Virus record (IMG/VR): IMGVR_UViG_3300049629_000825 | Span: 1 to 36,983 of that record | Length of the DNA: 36,983 nt | Source: a virus | Reading direction: 5' to 3' (one strand) | Notes under the pieces: generated by a model | The model's input: only the letters and a program-made list of their open reading frames with translations | Told to the model about the DNA's origin: nothing | The model's database searches: none | Translations under genes and position numbers: made by a program | In this document: in pieces, positions 1-6,019 of the stretch | Numbering within the stretch: position 1 is the stretch's first letter | Layout: each line of letters opens with the position of its first letter

Positions 1-60
1 GTGGTCCCCGGCGCTACGCTGAACAACGGCGGGACCGTGCTGACGGTTCGAACCAAGTAA
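1..60 (+). CDS. Gp157-family protein, C-terminal end (partial)
   Basis: Frame 1 is open from the first base and ends in TAA, giving VVPGATLNNGGTVLTVRTK. Siphovirus Gp157 proteins typically end in an 'AGEEVPGA...L.VR' block, and the window's last gene is a Gp157 protein cut off before that block. I therefore read this as the missing C-terminus rather than a separate small gene. The last gene ends one base into a codon, so the bases missing between the two ends should number 2 modulo 3, and about 14 codons by family length. Confidence 0.7.
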   Translation: MVPGATLNNGGTVLTVRTK

Positions 61-67
61 CCGAACA

Positions 68-94
68 CCGTGAAGACCTTGCCCGACTTCACGG
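68..94. other. 8-bp perfect stem-loop between Gp157 and the next gene
   Basis: CCGTGAAG (68-75) and CTTCACGG (87-94) are perfect reverse complements separated by 11 nt, in the 52-base gap after the Gp157 stop. There is no T-run, so it is not a standard intrinsic terminator. It may be an mRNA processing or stability element. Confidence 0.4.
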
Positions 95-124
95 CTTCCC
101 AACGGGCAAAACATGGAGGCCATT

Positions 125-397
125 TTGGCTAAGACCCCGACCAATACCCCCGCCCCGATCAACCGCTCCAGCGCGGGCCTGCGGGATGCCATCTTCGACG
201 AAATCGACGCCATCCGCGACGGGACCGGCAACCCCACCAGGGCGAACGCTGTCGCCAAGCTGGCGGCTACCGTCGTCGAAACCGTCCGCATGGAACTGGA
301 GGTGCAGAAGTATGCCAACGCCTCCGCTGGCAAGGCGAAGGTCGCTGAACACATCAACGGCCTGCCGTCGCCGCTCGCGCTGGGCGTTGGTGCGTAA
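125..397 (+). CDS. Small hypothetical phage protein (rightward early operon)
   Basis: 90 aa, function unknown. An ATG lies at 113, but GGAGG at 115-119 sits 5 nt before an in-frame TTG at 125 and gives the natural N-terminus MAKTPTNTPAPINR, so I prefer TTG; the ATG has no clear ribosome-binding site. The C-terminal half is Ala/Lys/Val/Glu-rich and probably helical, with no Cys and no membrane segment. It lies between Gp157 and the Cys-rich gene that starts directly after its stop. From position alone it may serve the recombination module. Confidence 0.7.
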   Translation: MAKTPTNTPAPINRSSAGLRDAIFDEIDAIRDGTGNPTRANAVAKLAATVVETVRMELEVQKYANASAGKAKVAEHINGLPSPLALGVGA

Positions 398-1018
398 GTG
401 ATCCGGTTCCCCAACATGCGCCGCGAGTGGCAATCCCGCCGGGCGGTAGAGGATGCGCTGTTAGAGTGCGCCACCCTCGCGCATGTTGGGGAGGCCGATA
501 TTCGCGGCTTTTTGCCTACCCTAGAAGATTTAGACGCCGACTTGTTCAACAGGGGGCGCAAATACAACCACCACAACCCGCATCCGTTTGAATATCCGCG
601 CCGTATGCACATAATACGGTATTCCCGATACGCTAAAACAGAACATTCAAATGAGTTTAATCCTGGAATGTGTTACATTGCGGCGTGTTCACAATTCGGG
701 ACACTTTGTCAACTATGCTATAAGGTTCACTGGTCATTCCTAATGCGGTCAATGGATCACGTTAGCCGCTTAATGACGGAGAGGCGAATTGCTGCGGATT
801 GCGGAGGGGTCGTTCCTACCATCTGCATTGATTGCCAGCGCGCCTTCAGCCGCGTTGGGCGGAACCTTAAAACCGATGACGGAGTAAGCGAGGCGCTTTG
901 CGCGGTCTATCGGCAAAAAGGCTTCGTGGAGCGGGTCAAAGAAAACGCGCCCATCGCCGCGACTCTCAGGTTTCACCCGCGCAAGCCTCTTGGTCGAGAC
1001 GGAGACGTTTACGTATGA
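398..1018 (+). CDS. Cys-rich hypothetical protein with AT-rich central segment
   Basis: 206 aa, GTG start immediately after the preceding stop; family not recognised. Visible features are a His/Tyr/Arg-rich stretch (about residues 50-85) and clustered cysteines, including CQLC (about 106-109) and CIDC (about 143-146), which suggest a zinc-binding fold. Bases 580-800 are clearly richer in A/T than neighbouring genes and use codons such as ATA, TTA and AAA that are rare elsewhere in the window, a sign of recent acquisition. The stop overlaps the NinB start (ATGA). It could be a DNA-binding or nuclease-like protein; no catalytic motif is evident. Confidence 0.75.
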   Translation: MIRFPNMRREWQSRRAVEDALLECATLAHVGEADIRGFLPTLEDLDADLFNRGRKYNHHNPHPFEYPRRMHIIRYSRYAKTEHSNEFNPGMCYIAACSQFGTLCQLCYKVHWSFLMRSMDHVSRLMTERRIAADCGGVVPTICIDCQRAFSRVGRNLKTDDGVSEALCAVYRQKGFVERVKENAPIAATLRFHPRKPLGRDGDVYV

Positions 1019-1407
1019 GCCGCCCCCTAATCATTCTCAACACGCCCGCCAACCGTGAAGCCGCTGCGAAGTGGTGCAGGAACGCGCCTGACGGAACCCA
1101 GGTCGAGTTCCGGGAGAAGCGCCGGACGGACGATCAGAACCGCCTCATGTGGGCGGAACTGACGACGCTCGCTCGGCTTCGCCCCTACCACAACGGCGTC
1201 AGGATGAGCCCCGACACCTACAAGTGCATGTTCATGCACGTGCTAGGCCATGAGACGCGGTTTATCCCGACGATGGACGGTGACGGCGTGTTTCCGCTGG
1301 GGATGCGGTCCTCCCGCCTGACGATCCCGGAAATGTCGGATCTGATCGAACTGCTGCACTTGTTTGCGGCACGTGAGGGCGTGACGTTTGAGAAGGACGC
1401 GGCATGA
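1015..1407 (+). CDS. ninB: NinB-like recombination protein
   Basis: 130 aa, the usual NinB length (lambda NinB/Orf is 146). It has the family pattern: an N-terminal beta/alpha segment with PANREAAAKWCRNAPDGTQVEF, then the K/R-R-x-x-x-QN-x-LMWAELT motif (about residues 38-52). NinB assists phage recombination mediators on single-stranded DNA. Its place in one operon with the Erf annealase and Gp157 supports that role. The ATG at 1015 overlaps the preceding TGA; an upstream in-frame extension to 898 would overlap the Cys-rich gene and is not needed. Confidence 0.85.
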   Translation: MSRPLIILNTPANREAAAKWCRNAPDGTQVEFREKRRTDDQNRLMWAELTTLARLRPYHNGVRMSPDTYKCMFMHVLGHETRFIPTMDGDGVFPLGMRSSRLTIPEMSDLIELLHLFAAREGVTFEKDAA

Positions 1408-1613
1408 CCCCCCGCACTCTCACAGCCGAGAGCTACCGGTTCGCAGCCGCTGCTCATCGAAGCGAGGCAGAGAACCGCAGACGCTCGCCGCTCGCGTTTC
1501 AGCGGGCCTTTGCGGGCGTCCTCAATACCTGGGCCACCGCCGCTGACGCCAGAGCCGACAGCCTTGATGCAGCCGGGCAACCTGACCTGTTTTCTGAACT
1601 GGAGAAGAGATGA
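1404..1613 (+). CDS. Small hypothetical phage protein
   Basis: 69 aa, starting with an ATGA overlap on the NinB stop. Ala/Arg-rich and predicted helical (repeated AAAHRSEAENRRR and AFAGVLNTWATAADARAD segments), with no Cys and no membrane segment. It ends in LFSELEKR and overlaps the next start by 4 bases. Function unknown; such small helical proteins are common between recombination and integration genes of alphaproteobacterial phages. Confidence 0.65.
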   Translation: MTPRTLTAESYRFAAAAHRSEAENRRRSPLAFQRAFAGVLNTWATAADARADSLDAAGQPDLFSELEKR

Positions 1614-1873
1614 CCGACCTCCCCGAATACCTGGAAGCGCGCGAACGGTTGGCGAAAGACCTAGCCGATGACGAGCGCGCCTATCCGGGACGGTCCTTCA
1701 TGCTGATCTATCGGAACGACCTCCGCACCCTCCTCGCTGGCCCTCCTGTAAGCAGAGAGGATGTGGCGAGGGCTTGGATGGAGCGCCAGCTTGGCGAGGG
1801 ATGCCCGGTCATTCGGGAAGACCTCTTGAACGCTGATCGCGTCATCGCACTCTACCGAGGAGAGGCGAAGTGA
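1610..1873 (+). CDS. Small hypothetical phage protein
   Basis: 87 aa, ATGA overlap with the gene before and GTGA overlap with the gene after. Acidic N-terminal helix (LEARERLAKDLADDERAY), then a segment with SREDVARAWMERQLGEG. No family recognised, no membrane segment and no metal-binding cluster. The tight packing on both sides and good coding character support it as a real gene. Confidence 0.65.
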   Translation: MTDLPEYLEARERLAKDLADDERAYPGRSFMLIYRNDLRTLLAGPPVSREDVARAWMERQLGEGCPVIREDLLNADRVIALYRGEAK

Positions 1874-2289
1874 CTGGTTCAGATCAACCCCGGCCATCCG
1901 TGTCGGACGTCATCGCCAGGCTGGAAGCTGCGACGGGGGCGGATCGGGAACTGGAGAAACTGATCGCGCTCGCGTGTGGATGGTCAGCGCCCGACATTGA
2001 TGGCGTTTGCGGGCCGAACTACGACAAGCGCGATGCCTATAAATGGCGCACCCCCACCGGCGAGGCCTTCGGCTGGTTTCCGCCCGCCTACACCGCCTCC
2101 CTAGACGCCGCTCTCGCCCTTGTAGGAGAGAAGCTGCCGGAGTGGTGGCCGGAACTGATCCTGCGGCAGTCCGACGCGAGCGCCAAGGTTTGCGCTGAGG
2201 GGAACCGCGCCTTCTACGCCAAGGCCCCCACCCCAGCCCTCGCCGTTCTCCTCGCCCTCTTCCGTGCGCTCCCGAGGGAACATGACTAG
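1870..2289 (+). CDS. Phage ABA-sandwich domain-like protein
   Basis: 139 aa with a GTG start overlapping the preceding TGA. The order is an N-terminal helix (VSDVIARLEAATGADRELEKLIAL), aromatic central strands, the phrase YTASLDAALALVGEKLPEWW, and a C-terminal PTPALAVLLALFRALPREHD. This is the typical outline of phage ABA-sandwich (DUF2591-like) proteins, where an 'ASLDAAL.L' block and a final 'alA.a.lrAl' block recur. Their molecular function is unknown. Assignment is from motif recall, not a profile search. Confidence 0.6.
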   Translation: MTGSDQPRPSVSDVIARLEAATGADRELEKLIALACGWSAPDIDGVCGPNYDKRDAYKWRTPTGEAFGWFPPAYTASLDAALALVGEKLPEWWPELILRQSDASAKVCAEGNRAFYAKAPTPALAVLLALFRALPREHD

Positions 2290-2476
2290 GGCGGCGACAT
2301 TCAAGCAGGGCGACGTTTCCAAGGCCATCAAGGTTGTGGAAAGCGGGGGCAAGTGTGTCGTGGCTGTGGACTTCCCGAAGGAAGGCGGGTTTCGCCTATT
2401 GCTTGGCGAACCAGTTGAGGTTGCCCCTATCCGCCGGAGCGGCGTGAACGAATGGGATGAGGTTCTCGCCATATGA
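2282..2476 (+). CDS. Small hypothetical protein before the integrase
   Basis: 64 aa. I chose the ATG at 2282, which overlaps the end of the ABA-sandwich gene by 8 bases; a longer in-frame start at 2264 only extends into that gene. The sequence (MTRAATFKQGDVSKAIKVVESGGKC...) is short-strand-rich and resembles the small excisionase-neighbour or regulatory proteins often found directly before alphaproteobacterial phage integrases. No helix-turn-helix is obvious. Its stop overlaps the integrase start, so the two are probably translated together. An excisionase role would be a guess from position. Confidence 0.6.
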   Translation: MTRAATFKQGDVSKAIKVVESGGKCVVAVDFPKEGGFRLLLGEPVEVAPIRRSGVNEWDEVLAI

Positions 2477-3537
2477 AAGCCGTGGCGAAGATTGACCTTC
2501 CTTACGTTCAGGTCTTCCGGGATCGTCACGGGACGCTTCGCCACTACTACCGCCGCCGTGGTCACACGACGACCGCTCTACCGGGTCAGGCCGGGTCTGC
2601 CGAGTTCATGGAAGCCTATCGGGAGGCCGAGGCCAGAACCCGCCCGCCCGTCGCTCAGAAGGCCGTCCAGCCCCGATCAATCCACGCCCTGGTGTCCAAA
2701 TACTATCAGTCAGTTGATTATCTGGATTTGCGGGAAAGCACGAAGCGCGGCTATCGCAACATGCTAGACCGCTTCCGCGAAAAGCACGGGGACAAGGGCG
2801 CCGCCAGTATCGAGCCCAAACACTTAGAAGCCATATTCCTTTCAATGGCCGCTACGCCCGGCGCGACCGTCAATCTTCGCAAGAGGCTCCGCAAGGTGTT
2901 CCGCCTCGCCGTCAGGCTGGGCTGGCGGTCTGACAATCCTGTTGACGCAACGGAGTTCCGGCGCAAGCGGTCGGGAGGCTTTAAGCCGTGGACCGAGGAC
3001 GACATAGCGGCCTATCAGGCTAGATGGCCTACAGGGACGCGCGAGAGGCTTGCGCTGGCCCTGCTGCTATACACCGGCCAACGCCGTAGCGATGTGGTCG
3101 GGATGGGGCGTCAGCACGTCTCAGCGGGTCGCATTAGCGTTCGCCAGCTTAAGACCGACGCGCGGCTAAAGATCAGGCTGCACCCGGCGTTGCTGACCGA
3201 GATCGAAGCGCATTCGGGGATGACGTATCTGACGACGCACCAGGGCGCCGCGTTCACTGCCGCAGGGTTCGGGAATTGGTTCAGGGAAAAGGCGCTAGAG
3301 GCCGGGGTCAATAAGACCGCTCATGGCCTACGCAAAGCCGCCGGTCGGCGCATGGCCGAGGCGGGATGCACGGCGAAGGAAATCGCCGCCGTGCTGGGGC
3401 ATCGGACGCTATCCGAAGTCGCGCGATACACGAGCGATGCCGATCAGGTTTTGCTCGCTGATTCCGCCGCCGATAAACTGGAGGCGAACGAAACGGGACG
3501 GGCCGGTGTCAAACCTGCTGTGTCAAACCATTCCTAA
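2473..3537 (+). CDS. int: Phage tyrosine integrase
   Basis: 354 aa. The N-terminal part has an arm-binding-like region (PYVQVFRDRHGTLRHYYRRRG) and a SAM-like core-binding domain (about residues 70-155). The C-terminal catalytic domain shows the tyrosine-recombinase set: Arg in YTGQRRSD, Lys in QLKTDAR, HGLRK, LGHRTLSE and the nucleophile Tyr in ARYTSD. All expected catalytic residues are visible, so it should be active. It catalyses site-specific integration and excision. Its 3' end carries two of the four GTGTCAAACC repeats that flank the attP core just downstream, the usual int-attP arrangement. Confidence 0.95.
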   Translation: MKAVAKIDLPYVQVFRDRHGTLRHYYRRRGHTTTALPGQAGSAEFMEAYREAEARTRPPVAQKAVQPRSIHALVSKYYQSVDYLDLRESTKRGYRNMLDRFREKHGDKGAASIEPKHLEAIFLSMAATPGATVNLRKRLRKVFRLAVRLGWRSDNPVDATEFRRKRSGGFKPWTEDDIAAYQARWPTGTRERLALALLLYTGQRRSDVVGMGRQHVSAGRISVRQLKTDARLKIRLHPALLTEIEAHSGMTYLTTHQGAAFTAAGFGNWFREKALEAGVNKTAHGLRKAAGRRMAEAGCTAKEIAAVLGHRTLSEVARYTSDADQVLLADSAADKLEANETGRAGVKPAVSNHS

Positions 3538-3568
3538 GCCCAACGCCATAAGGGGTTTCGGGGGAGGG

Positions 3569-3587
3569 TGGTAGGCCCGGAGGGACT
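3569..3587 (-). other. attP core: 19-bp match to a tRNA 3' end
   Basis: TGGTAGGCCCGGAGGGACT, read on the minus strand, has the form of a tRNA 3' terminus: T-loop end AGT, T-stem CCCTC, acceptor strand CGGGCCT, discriminator A, then CCA. No remaining tRNA parts are present, and the match breaks after ACT (the next bases are GTCTGAA rather than CGAA). This is the expected attP core for a phage that integrates into a tRNA gene and rebuilds its 3' end. The tRNA's identity cannot be read from this piece. Confidence 0.7.
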
Positions 3588-3645
3588 GTCTGAATTGAGT
3601 GAAATCAACGCGGTGCGGTGTCAAACCCCGTCAGGCGACCCCAAC

Positions 3646-3667
3646 CCCCGCTTGGCGTTGCGCGGGG
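3646..3667. terminator. GC-rich stem-loop between convergent int and Rz1
   Basis: CCCCGC (3646-3651) pairs with GCGGGG (3662-3667) around a 10-nt loop, between two convergent transcription units. There is no T-run on either strand, so terminator function is tentative. Confidence 0.3.
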
Positions 3668-3679
3668 AGTGTCAAACCT

Positions 3680-3991
3680 CTAGCGCCCGAATTGCCACCA
3701 TTTGCGCGGCTTCACCGTAGCCGCATGAGCATCCACCAGCGCAACCACGCCAGCGCGCCGGGCATCGCACACGGCGACCGCCGCCTCTTGGCGAACGATG
3801 AGCCCGCCCAAGTCTCCAACCGTCTCCAGCGCCTTTAAATCGGCCCTAGCGCACGGCTCCCGAAAGGTCGGGGGAATGTTGATCGTCACCGGCTGGGGAT
3901 TGCTCGCGCATCCGCTCAAGCTCACCGCGAAGGCTAGAGGCAAAAGCAGGATCAAGGGGCGCGGCGGCGCCGGGTGCGGCCTGGACAACAT
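3680..3991 (-). CDS. Rz1-like outer-membrane spanin lipoprotein
   Basis: 103 aa with a lipoprotein signal peptide: a basic, Pro-rich start, a hydrophobic stretch LILLLPLAFAVSL, then the lipobox LSGC (Cys at about residue 28). The mature part begins with ASNPQPVTINIPP, Pro-containing as in Rz1 proteins. Its 5' part overlaps the 3' part of the upstream Rz gene by 146 bases in another frame, a hallmark of Rz/Rz1 pairs. With Rz it joins the inner and outer membranes and disrupts the outer membrane at the last step of lysis. It is longer than lambda Rz1 (60 aa). Confidence 0.85.
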   Translation of the reverse strand: MLSRPHPAPPRPLILLLPLAFAVSLSGCASNPQPVTINIPPTFREPCARADLKALETVGDLGGLIVRQEAAVAVCDARRAGVVALVDAHAATVKPRKWWQFGR

Positions 3992-4211
3992 CGACTGACC
4001 TTTCAGCCTGGGTGCGGATTGTGACTTCGCTGCGGATCACACGTTCCGCAATCTCGCCGGTCTGTTGATTGAGGGAGGCTTGTTGCTCGGCAGCGGTCAC
4101 GCGGGCGTTGGCATTGGCGAGCGCCTTGCGGGTCCACCAGACGTAGGCGCCGCCCGCGAGGATAGCCGCGACGACCAGCCCGGCGATGATTAGGCGGGCC
4201 TGCGTAATCAC
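3846..4211 (-). CDS. Rz-like inner-membrane spanin
   Basis: 121 aa, GTG start overlapping the endolysin stop (GTGA). One N-terminal membrane segment (LIIAGLVVAAILAGGAYVWW, residues 7-26) is followed by a long predicted coiled coil rich in Ala, Gln, Glu and Arg (residues 28-80), then a flexible Ala/Pro tail. This is the i-spanin architecture: anchored in the inner membrane and spanning the periplasm to the lipoprotein partner. The overlapping Rz1 reading frame and the adjacent endolysin confirm the assignment. Confidence 0.85.
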   Translation of the reverse strand: MITQARLIIAGLVVAAILAGGAYVWWTRKALANANARVTAAEQQASLNQQTGEIAERVIRSEVTIRTQAERSVDVVQAAPGAAAPLDPAFASSLRGELERMREQSPAGDDQHSPDLSGAVR

Positions 4212-4648
4212 GCGATGCCCGGCTTGTAGAAGGTCTTTCCGTTGACCTTGCGAGCGGTCAATTCCTGCCCGCGCTTGCCCGGCCCGAACCCGACGTGAAC
4301 CCAGCCGCCAAACTCTTCAATGATCTGGTCGAAGTCCGTCAGGTGCTTGGCGAGATGCGAGGCAACCTGGCTGGGCGTGCCGAAGCCGGGACAGGTGAAG
4401 TCTACCGCGTGGCCGGTCATGTGTGCGGAGTTTTTCGAGCCGCCCACGGCAGCGTTGACGGCGGGAGCGCGATAGCCCGACAGGATGGTGATCGGGTGGC
4501 CCAGCAAGTCGCGCACACCCTCCATGCGCTTGGCCGTGGCCGTCAGGGTGGCGAGGGCTTGCCCGGTCGGAACATTGGACAGGCCCTTGCGAAGAGCGGC
4601 ATTTGATACCGTCATTTCGGCAAGCGTGAAATGGTCGGACAGCTTCAT
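4208..4648 (-). CDS. Endolysin, peptidase M15 family (zinc peptidase)
   Basis: 146 aa, single-domain length for phage M15_3 endolysins. Zinc ligands are visible: H76 and D83 in SAHMTGHAVD and H118 in WVHVGF; the SGYR motif precedes them at 57-60. These enzymes cut peptide bonds in peptidoglycan (L-Ala-D-Glu or D-Ala-D-Ala type). There is no signal peptide, so release through the adjacent holin is expected. It lies between holin and spanins, all overlapping by 4 bases. Which bond it cuts cannot be told from sequence. Confidence 0.9.
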   Translation of the reverse strand: MKLSDHFTLAEMTVSNAALRKGLSNVPTGQALATLTATAKRMEGVRDLLGHPITILSGYRAPAVNAAVGGSKNSAHMTGHAVDFTCPGFGTPSQVASHLAKHLTDFDQIIEEFGGWVHVGFGPGKRGQELTARKVNGKTFYKPGIA

Positions 4649-4983
4649 GGTTTAACCTCAGTGGTCGTGGTCGTAGTGACGGTCGCCTTCGGGTCTTCAT
4701 CGTCCCGCTCAACGTCAGCCTTGAACCCGTCTTTGCCGCCGCTGATCCCCAGCTTCATGCCGGTGATGCAGACAAGCGCCACCAGGACCATGAGAGCCGC
4801 CGCGAGTTGGCCTTGCCCGAGCAGTTCAAGCTGCAACGGCGCCGCAGAGGCAGGCCACGGACCACGCCAGATCACGGCCCCGTAGGCCATGAACACCAGC
4901 GTCAGGGCCATGCCCGCGCCCGTCTGAGCCCAGAACCGGAGCGACCCGGCGAGGAGCATTGCAGTCCAGATACGCGCGATCAT
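4645..4983 (-). CDS. Putative holin
   Basis: 112 aa with two clear membrane segments (MALTLVFMAYGAVIW, about residues 25-39, and LAAALMVLVALVCITGMKLGI, about 60-80), a weaker hydrophobic N-terminus, and a charged, Thr-rich cytoplasmic tail (ERDDEDPKATVTTTTTTEVKP). The size, topology and position directly before the endolysin with an ATGA overlap fit a phage holin. The tail resembles those of alphaproteobacterial phage holins in recall only. It could be an antiholin if one of the small membrane proteins upstream is the pore former. Confidence 0.7.
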   Translation of the reverse strand: MIARIWTAMLLAGSLRFWAQTGAGMALTLVFMAYGAVIWRGPWPASAAPLQLELLGQGQLAAALMVLVALVCITGMKLGISGGKDGFKADVERDDEDPKATVTTTTTTEVKP

Positions 4984-5096
4984 CCCAGCGCCCTTTTCAT
5001 AAAAGCCCGACCCGCCATAAATGCAGCCGCCGCAAGGCCCGCCGCACCGAGCGGGAGGCCGACCGCAACACCCCAGGCAAACGCCAAAACATCCAC
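4980..5096 (-). CDS. 38-aa hydrophobic peptide, lysis cassette
   Basis: GTG start at 5096 with AGGGG about 10 nt upstream; the TGA overlaps the holin start (ATGA). The product, beginning MDVLAFAWGVAVGLPLGAAG and ending FMKRALG, is one hydrophobic span with a basic end. It shares its DNA with a second small ORF in another frame (4997-5149). The coupling to the holin and the clean hydrophobic pattern favour this frame as real. It might be a small holin, antiholin or lysis-timing peptide; no family is recognised. Confidence 0.45.
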   Translation of the reverse strand: MDVLAFAWGVAVGLPLGAAGLAAAAFMAGRAFMKRALG

Positions 5097-5149
5097 GACA
5101 CGGCCACCCCTATCAAAACGCCCTCAGCGAGAAACAGGAGCGGCATCAT
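4997..5149 (-). CDS. 50-aa membrane-anchored Arg-rich peptide (alternative frame)
   Basis: ATG at 5149 overlaps the preceding TGA (GGATGATG). The product has a hydrophobic N-terminus (PLLFLAEGVLIGVAVSWMFW) and a strongly Arg-rich second half. Most of it overlaps the 38-aa ORF in another frame, so one of the two may be chance. The start overlap with the upstream gene supports translation, but Arg-rich ends often arise from GC-rich shadow frames. Confidence 0.35.
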   Translation of the reverse strand: MMPLLFLAEGVLIGVAVSWMFWRLPGVLRSASRSVRRALRRLHLWRVGLL

Positions 5150-5346
5150 CCGGGGTCAGGCTCAACGTCCACCACGGCAGGCGCGGGATGTGATTTCTTG
5201 CCCAGCCGGGGGAGCTTCACCGCAAACCCGGCGGCGTTCATGCTGGCAATCCATTGTTTCCGGCGGCGATACCACTCAGCGTGACGGCGTTCCGCCCAGC
5301 CGGGGACGGCCATCTCTTCGGGTGTCGCGGGTTCGAGCCACGGCAT
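5146..5346 (-). CDS. Hypothetical protein, first gene of the lysis cassette
   Basis: 66 aa. GGAGG lies 4 nt before the ATG at 5346. Rich in Trp, Glu and Arg in the first half (MPWLEPATPEEMAVPGWAER, then a WYRRRKQWIASMNAAGF segment), Pro/Val-rich at the end; no membrane segment or known domain. It is the first leftward gene after the divergent promoter region with the CTAG palindromes, so it probably leads the lysis transcript. Function unknown. Confidence 0.65.
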   Translation of the reverse strand: MPWLEPATPEEMAVPGWAERRHAEWYRRRKQWIASMNAAGFAVKLPRLGKKSHPAPAVVDVEPDPG

Positions 5347-5369
5347 TGCGCCTCCAGCGAAAATAGTTG

Positions 5370-5410
5370 CGTAAGCTAGTTGACGGGGTGTGTGGGTATG
5401 CTAGTTTACG
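5370..5410. promoter_or_regulatory. Two CTAG-centred palindromes in a divergent promoter region
   Basis: CGTAAGCTAGTTGACG (5370-5385) and GGTATGCTAGTTTACG (5395-5410) are both imperfect palindromes centred on CTAG, share 13 of 15 aligned bases and are spaced 25 bp centre to centre. They lie between the leftward lysis genes and a rightward three-gene island. TTGACG (5380-5385) with TAGTTT 16 bp later is a possible rightward promoter. They look like paired operators; the ribbon-helix-helix protein encoded at the end of the rightward island is a plausible ligand (inference). Confidence 0.55.
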
Positions 5411-5449
5411 TCATCAGCCGGGCGGGAAGCCCAACCAGGAGCCAAGCAA

Positions 5450-5647
5450 ATGACCACCTTTGCCATCACCAACATCCAACGCCGCGACGTAAATGGCCGC
5501 TTTATCGGCCTTCACTCGGACATCGAGATTGACGCACCAGAAGCCGATTTCGAATTTCTGGCGGTCTTGGTCCGTGACCGCATTGGCGGGGCCGGATACC
5601 CGTCCTTTACCTTTGAGCGGGGACGGCTTGCCGACGCTTACAAATAG
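5450..5647 (+). CDS. Small hypothetical protein
   Basis: 65 aa, AGGAG 8 nt before the ATG. The sequence (MTTFAITNIQRRDVNGRFIG, then HSDIEIDAPEADFEFLAVLV) alternates hydrophobic and polar residues and looks like a small beta-rich fold. No known domain and no membrane segment. It is first in a rightward unit inserted between leftward lysis and tail genes, and a terminator-like hairpin follows it, so it may be expressed apart from the genes downstream, perhaps also during lysogeny. Confidence 0.65.
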   Translation: MTTFAITNIQRRDVNGRFIGLHSDIEIDAPEADFEFLAVLVRDRIGGAGYPSFTFERGRLADAYK

Positions 5648-5675
5648 GCCATTCCCATCGCGGATAACCCGCCCT

Positions 5676-5705
5676 AGCCCGGAGCCGAAAGGTGGCCGGG
5701 CTTTT
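5676..5705 (+). terminator. Rho-independent terminator
   Basis: AGCCCGG (5676-5682) and CCGGGCT (5696-5702) form a perfect 7-bp GC-rich stem with a 13-nt loop, followed directly by T residues (5702-5705). It sits between the 65-aa gene and the next rightward gene at 5732, so it would end the first message or attenuate the downstream pair. Confidence 0.6.
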
Positions 5706-5731
5706 GGGGTAGGAAAAGGAGACTTAAAACA

Positions 5732-6019
5732 ATGCCCCGAATTGAAATTGACTGGACCTATGGTCGCCCGCACACCGGCGCCGATCAGGACGAGGCCCGC
5801 GCCGCCGAAGCTGCCGAATCTTTCTTGACCGCCGCTGGCGCCAACTACGCCGAAGCCGAAGCCGAGTATCAGCGCCAGTGGTGCGAGCTTGAAGACGAAG
5901 CCCACATGACCGGCCTCGCGCTGGTTTGGATTAACGCCCGCCGGGCTGCCGACGCGGCCCTGACTAGCGGCTGGCACAACACAGACGGCGCCGCCTGCGA
6001 AATCAGGGCCACCCCATGA
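5732..6019 (+). CDS. Acidic small hypothetical protein
   Basis: 95 aa, with AAGGAGA upstream of the ATG. Very acidic and Ala-rich, with a long predicted helix (EAEAEYQRQWCELEDEAHM). The acidity and size recall small phage inhibitor or DNA-mimic proteins, but nothing identifies a target. Its TGA overlaps the start of the ribbon-helix-helix gene, so the two are likely translated together. It has no membrane segment or metal-binding cluster. Confidence 0.6.
   Translation: MPRIEIDWTYGRPHTGADQDEARAAEAAESFLTAAGANYAEAEAEYQRQWCELEDEAHMTGLALVWINARRAADAALTSGWHNTDGAACEIRATP

Larger units (their letters stand above)
3506..3678 (+). repeat. Four GTGTCAAACC direct repeats, probable integrase arm-type sites
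   Basis: The 10-mer GTGTCAAACC occurs exactly at 3506-3515, 3520-3529, 3618-3627 and 3669-3678, all in the same orientation. Two copies lie in the last codons of int and two in the following non-coding gap, so the core at 3569-3587 is flanked by a pair on each side. This matches the P and P' arms of lambda-type attP sites. The binding role is inferred. Confidence 0.75.

Noticed and set aside
3569-3587. tRNA gene
   Set aside because: Only the 3' end (T-arm strand, acceptor strand, CCA) is present; D-arm and anticodon arm are absent, so it is an attachment core.
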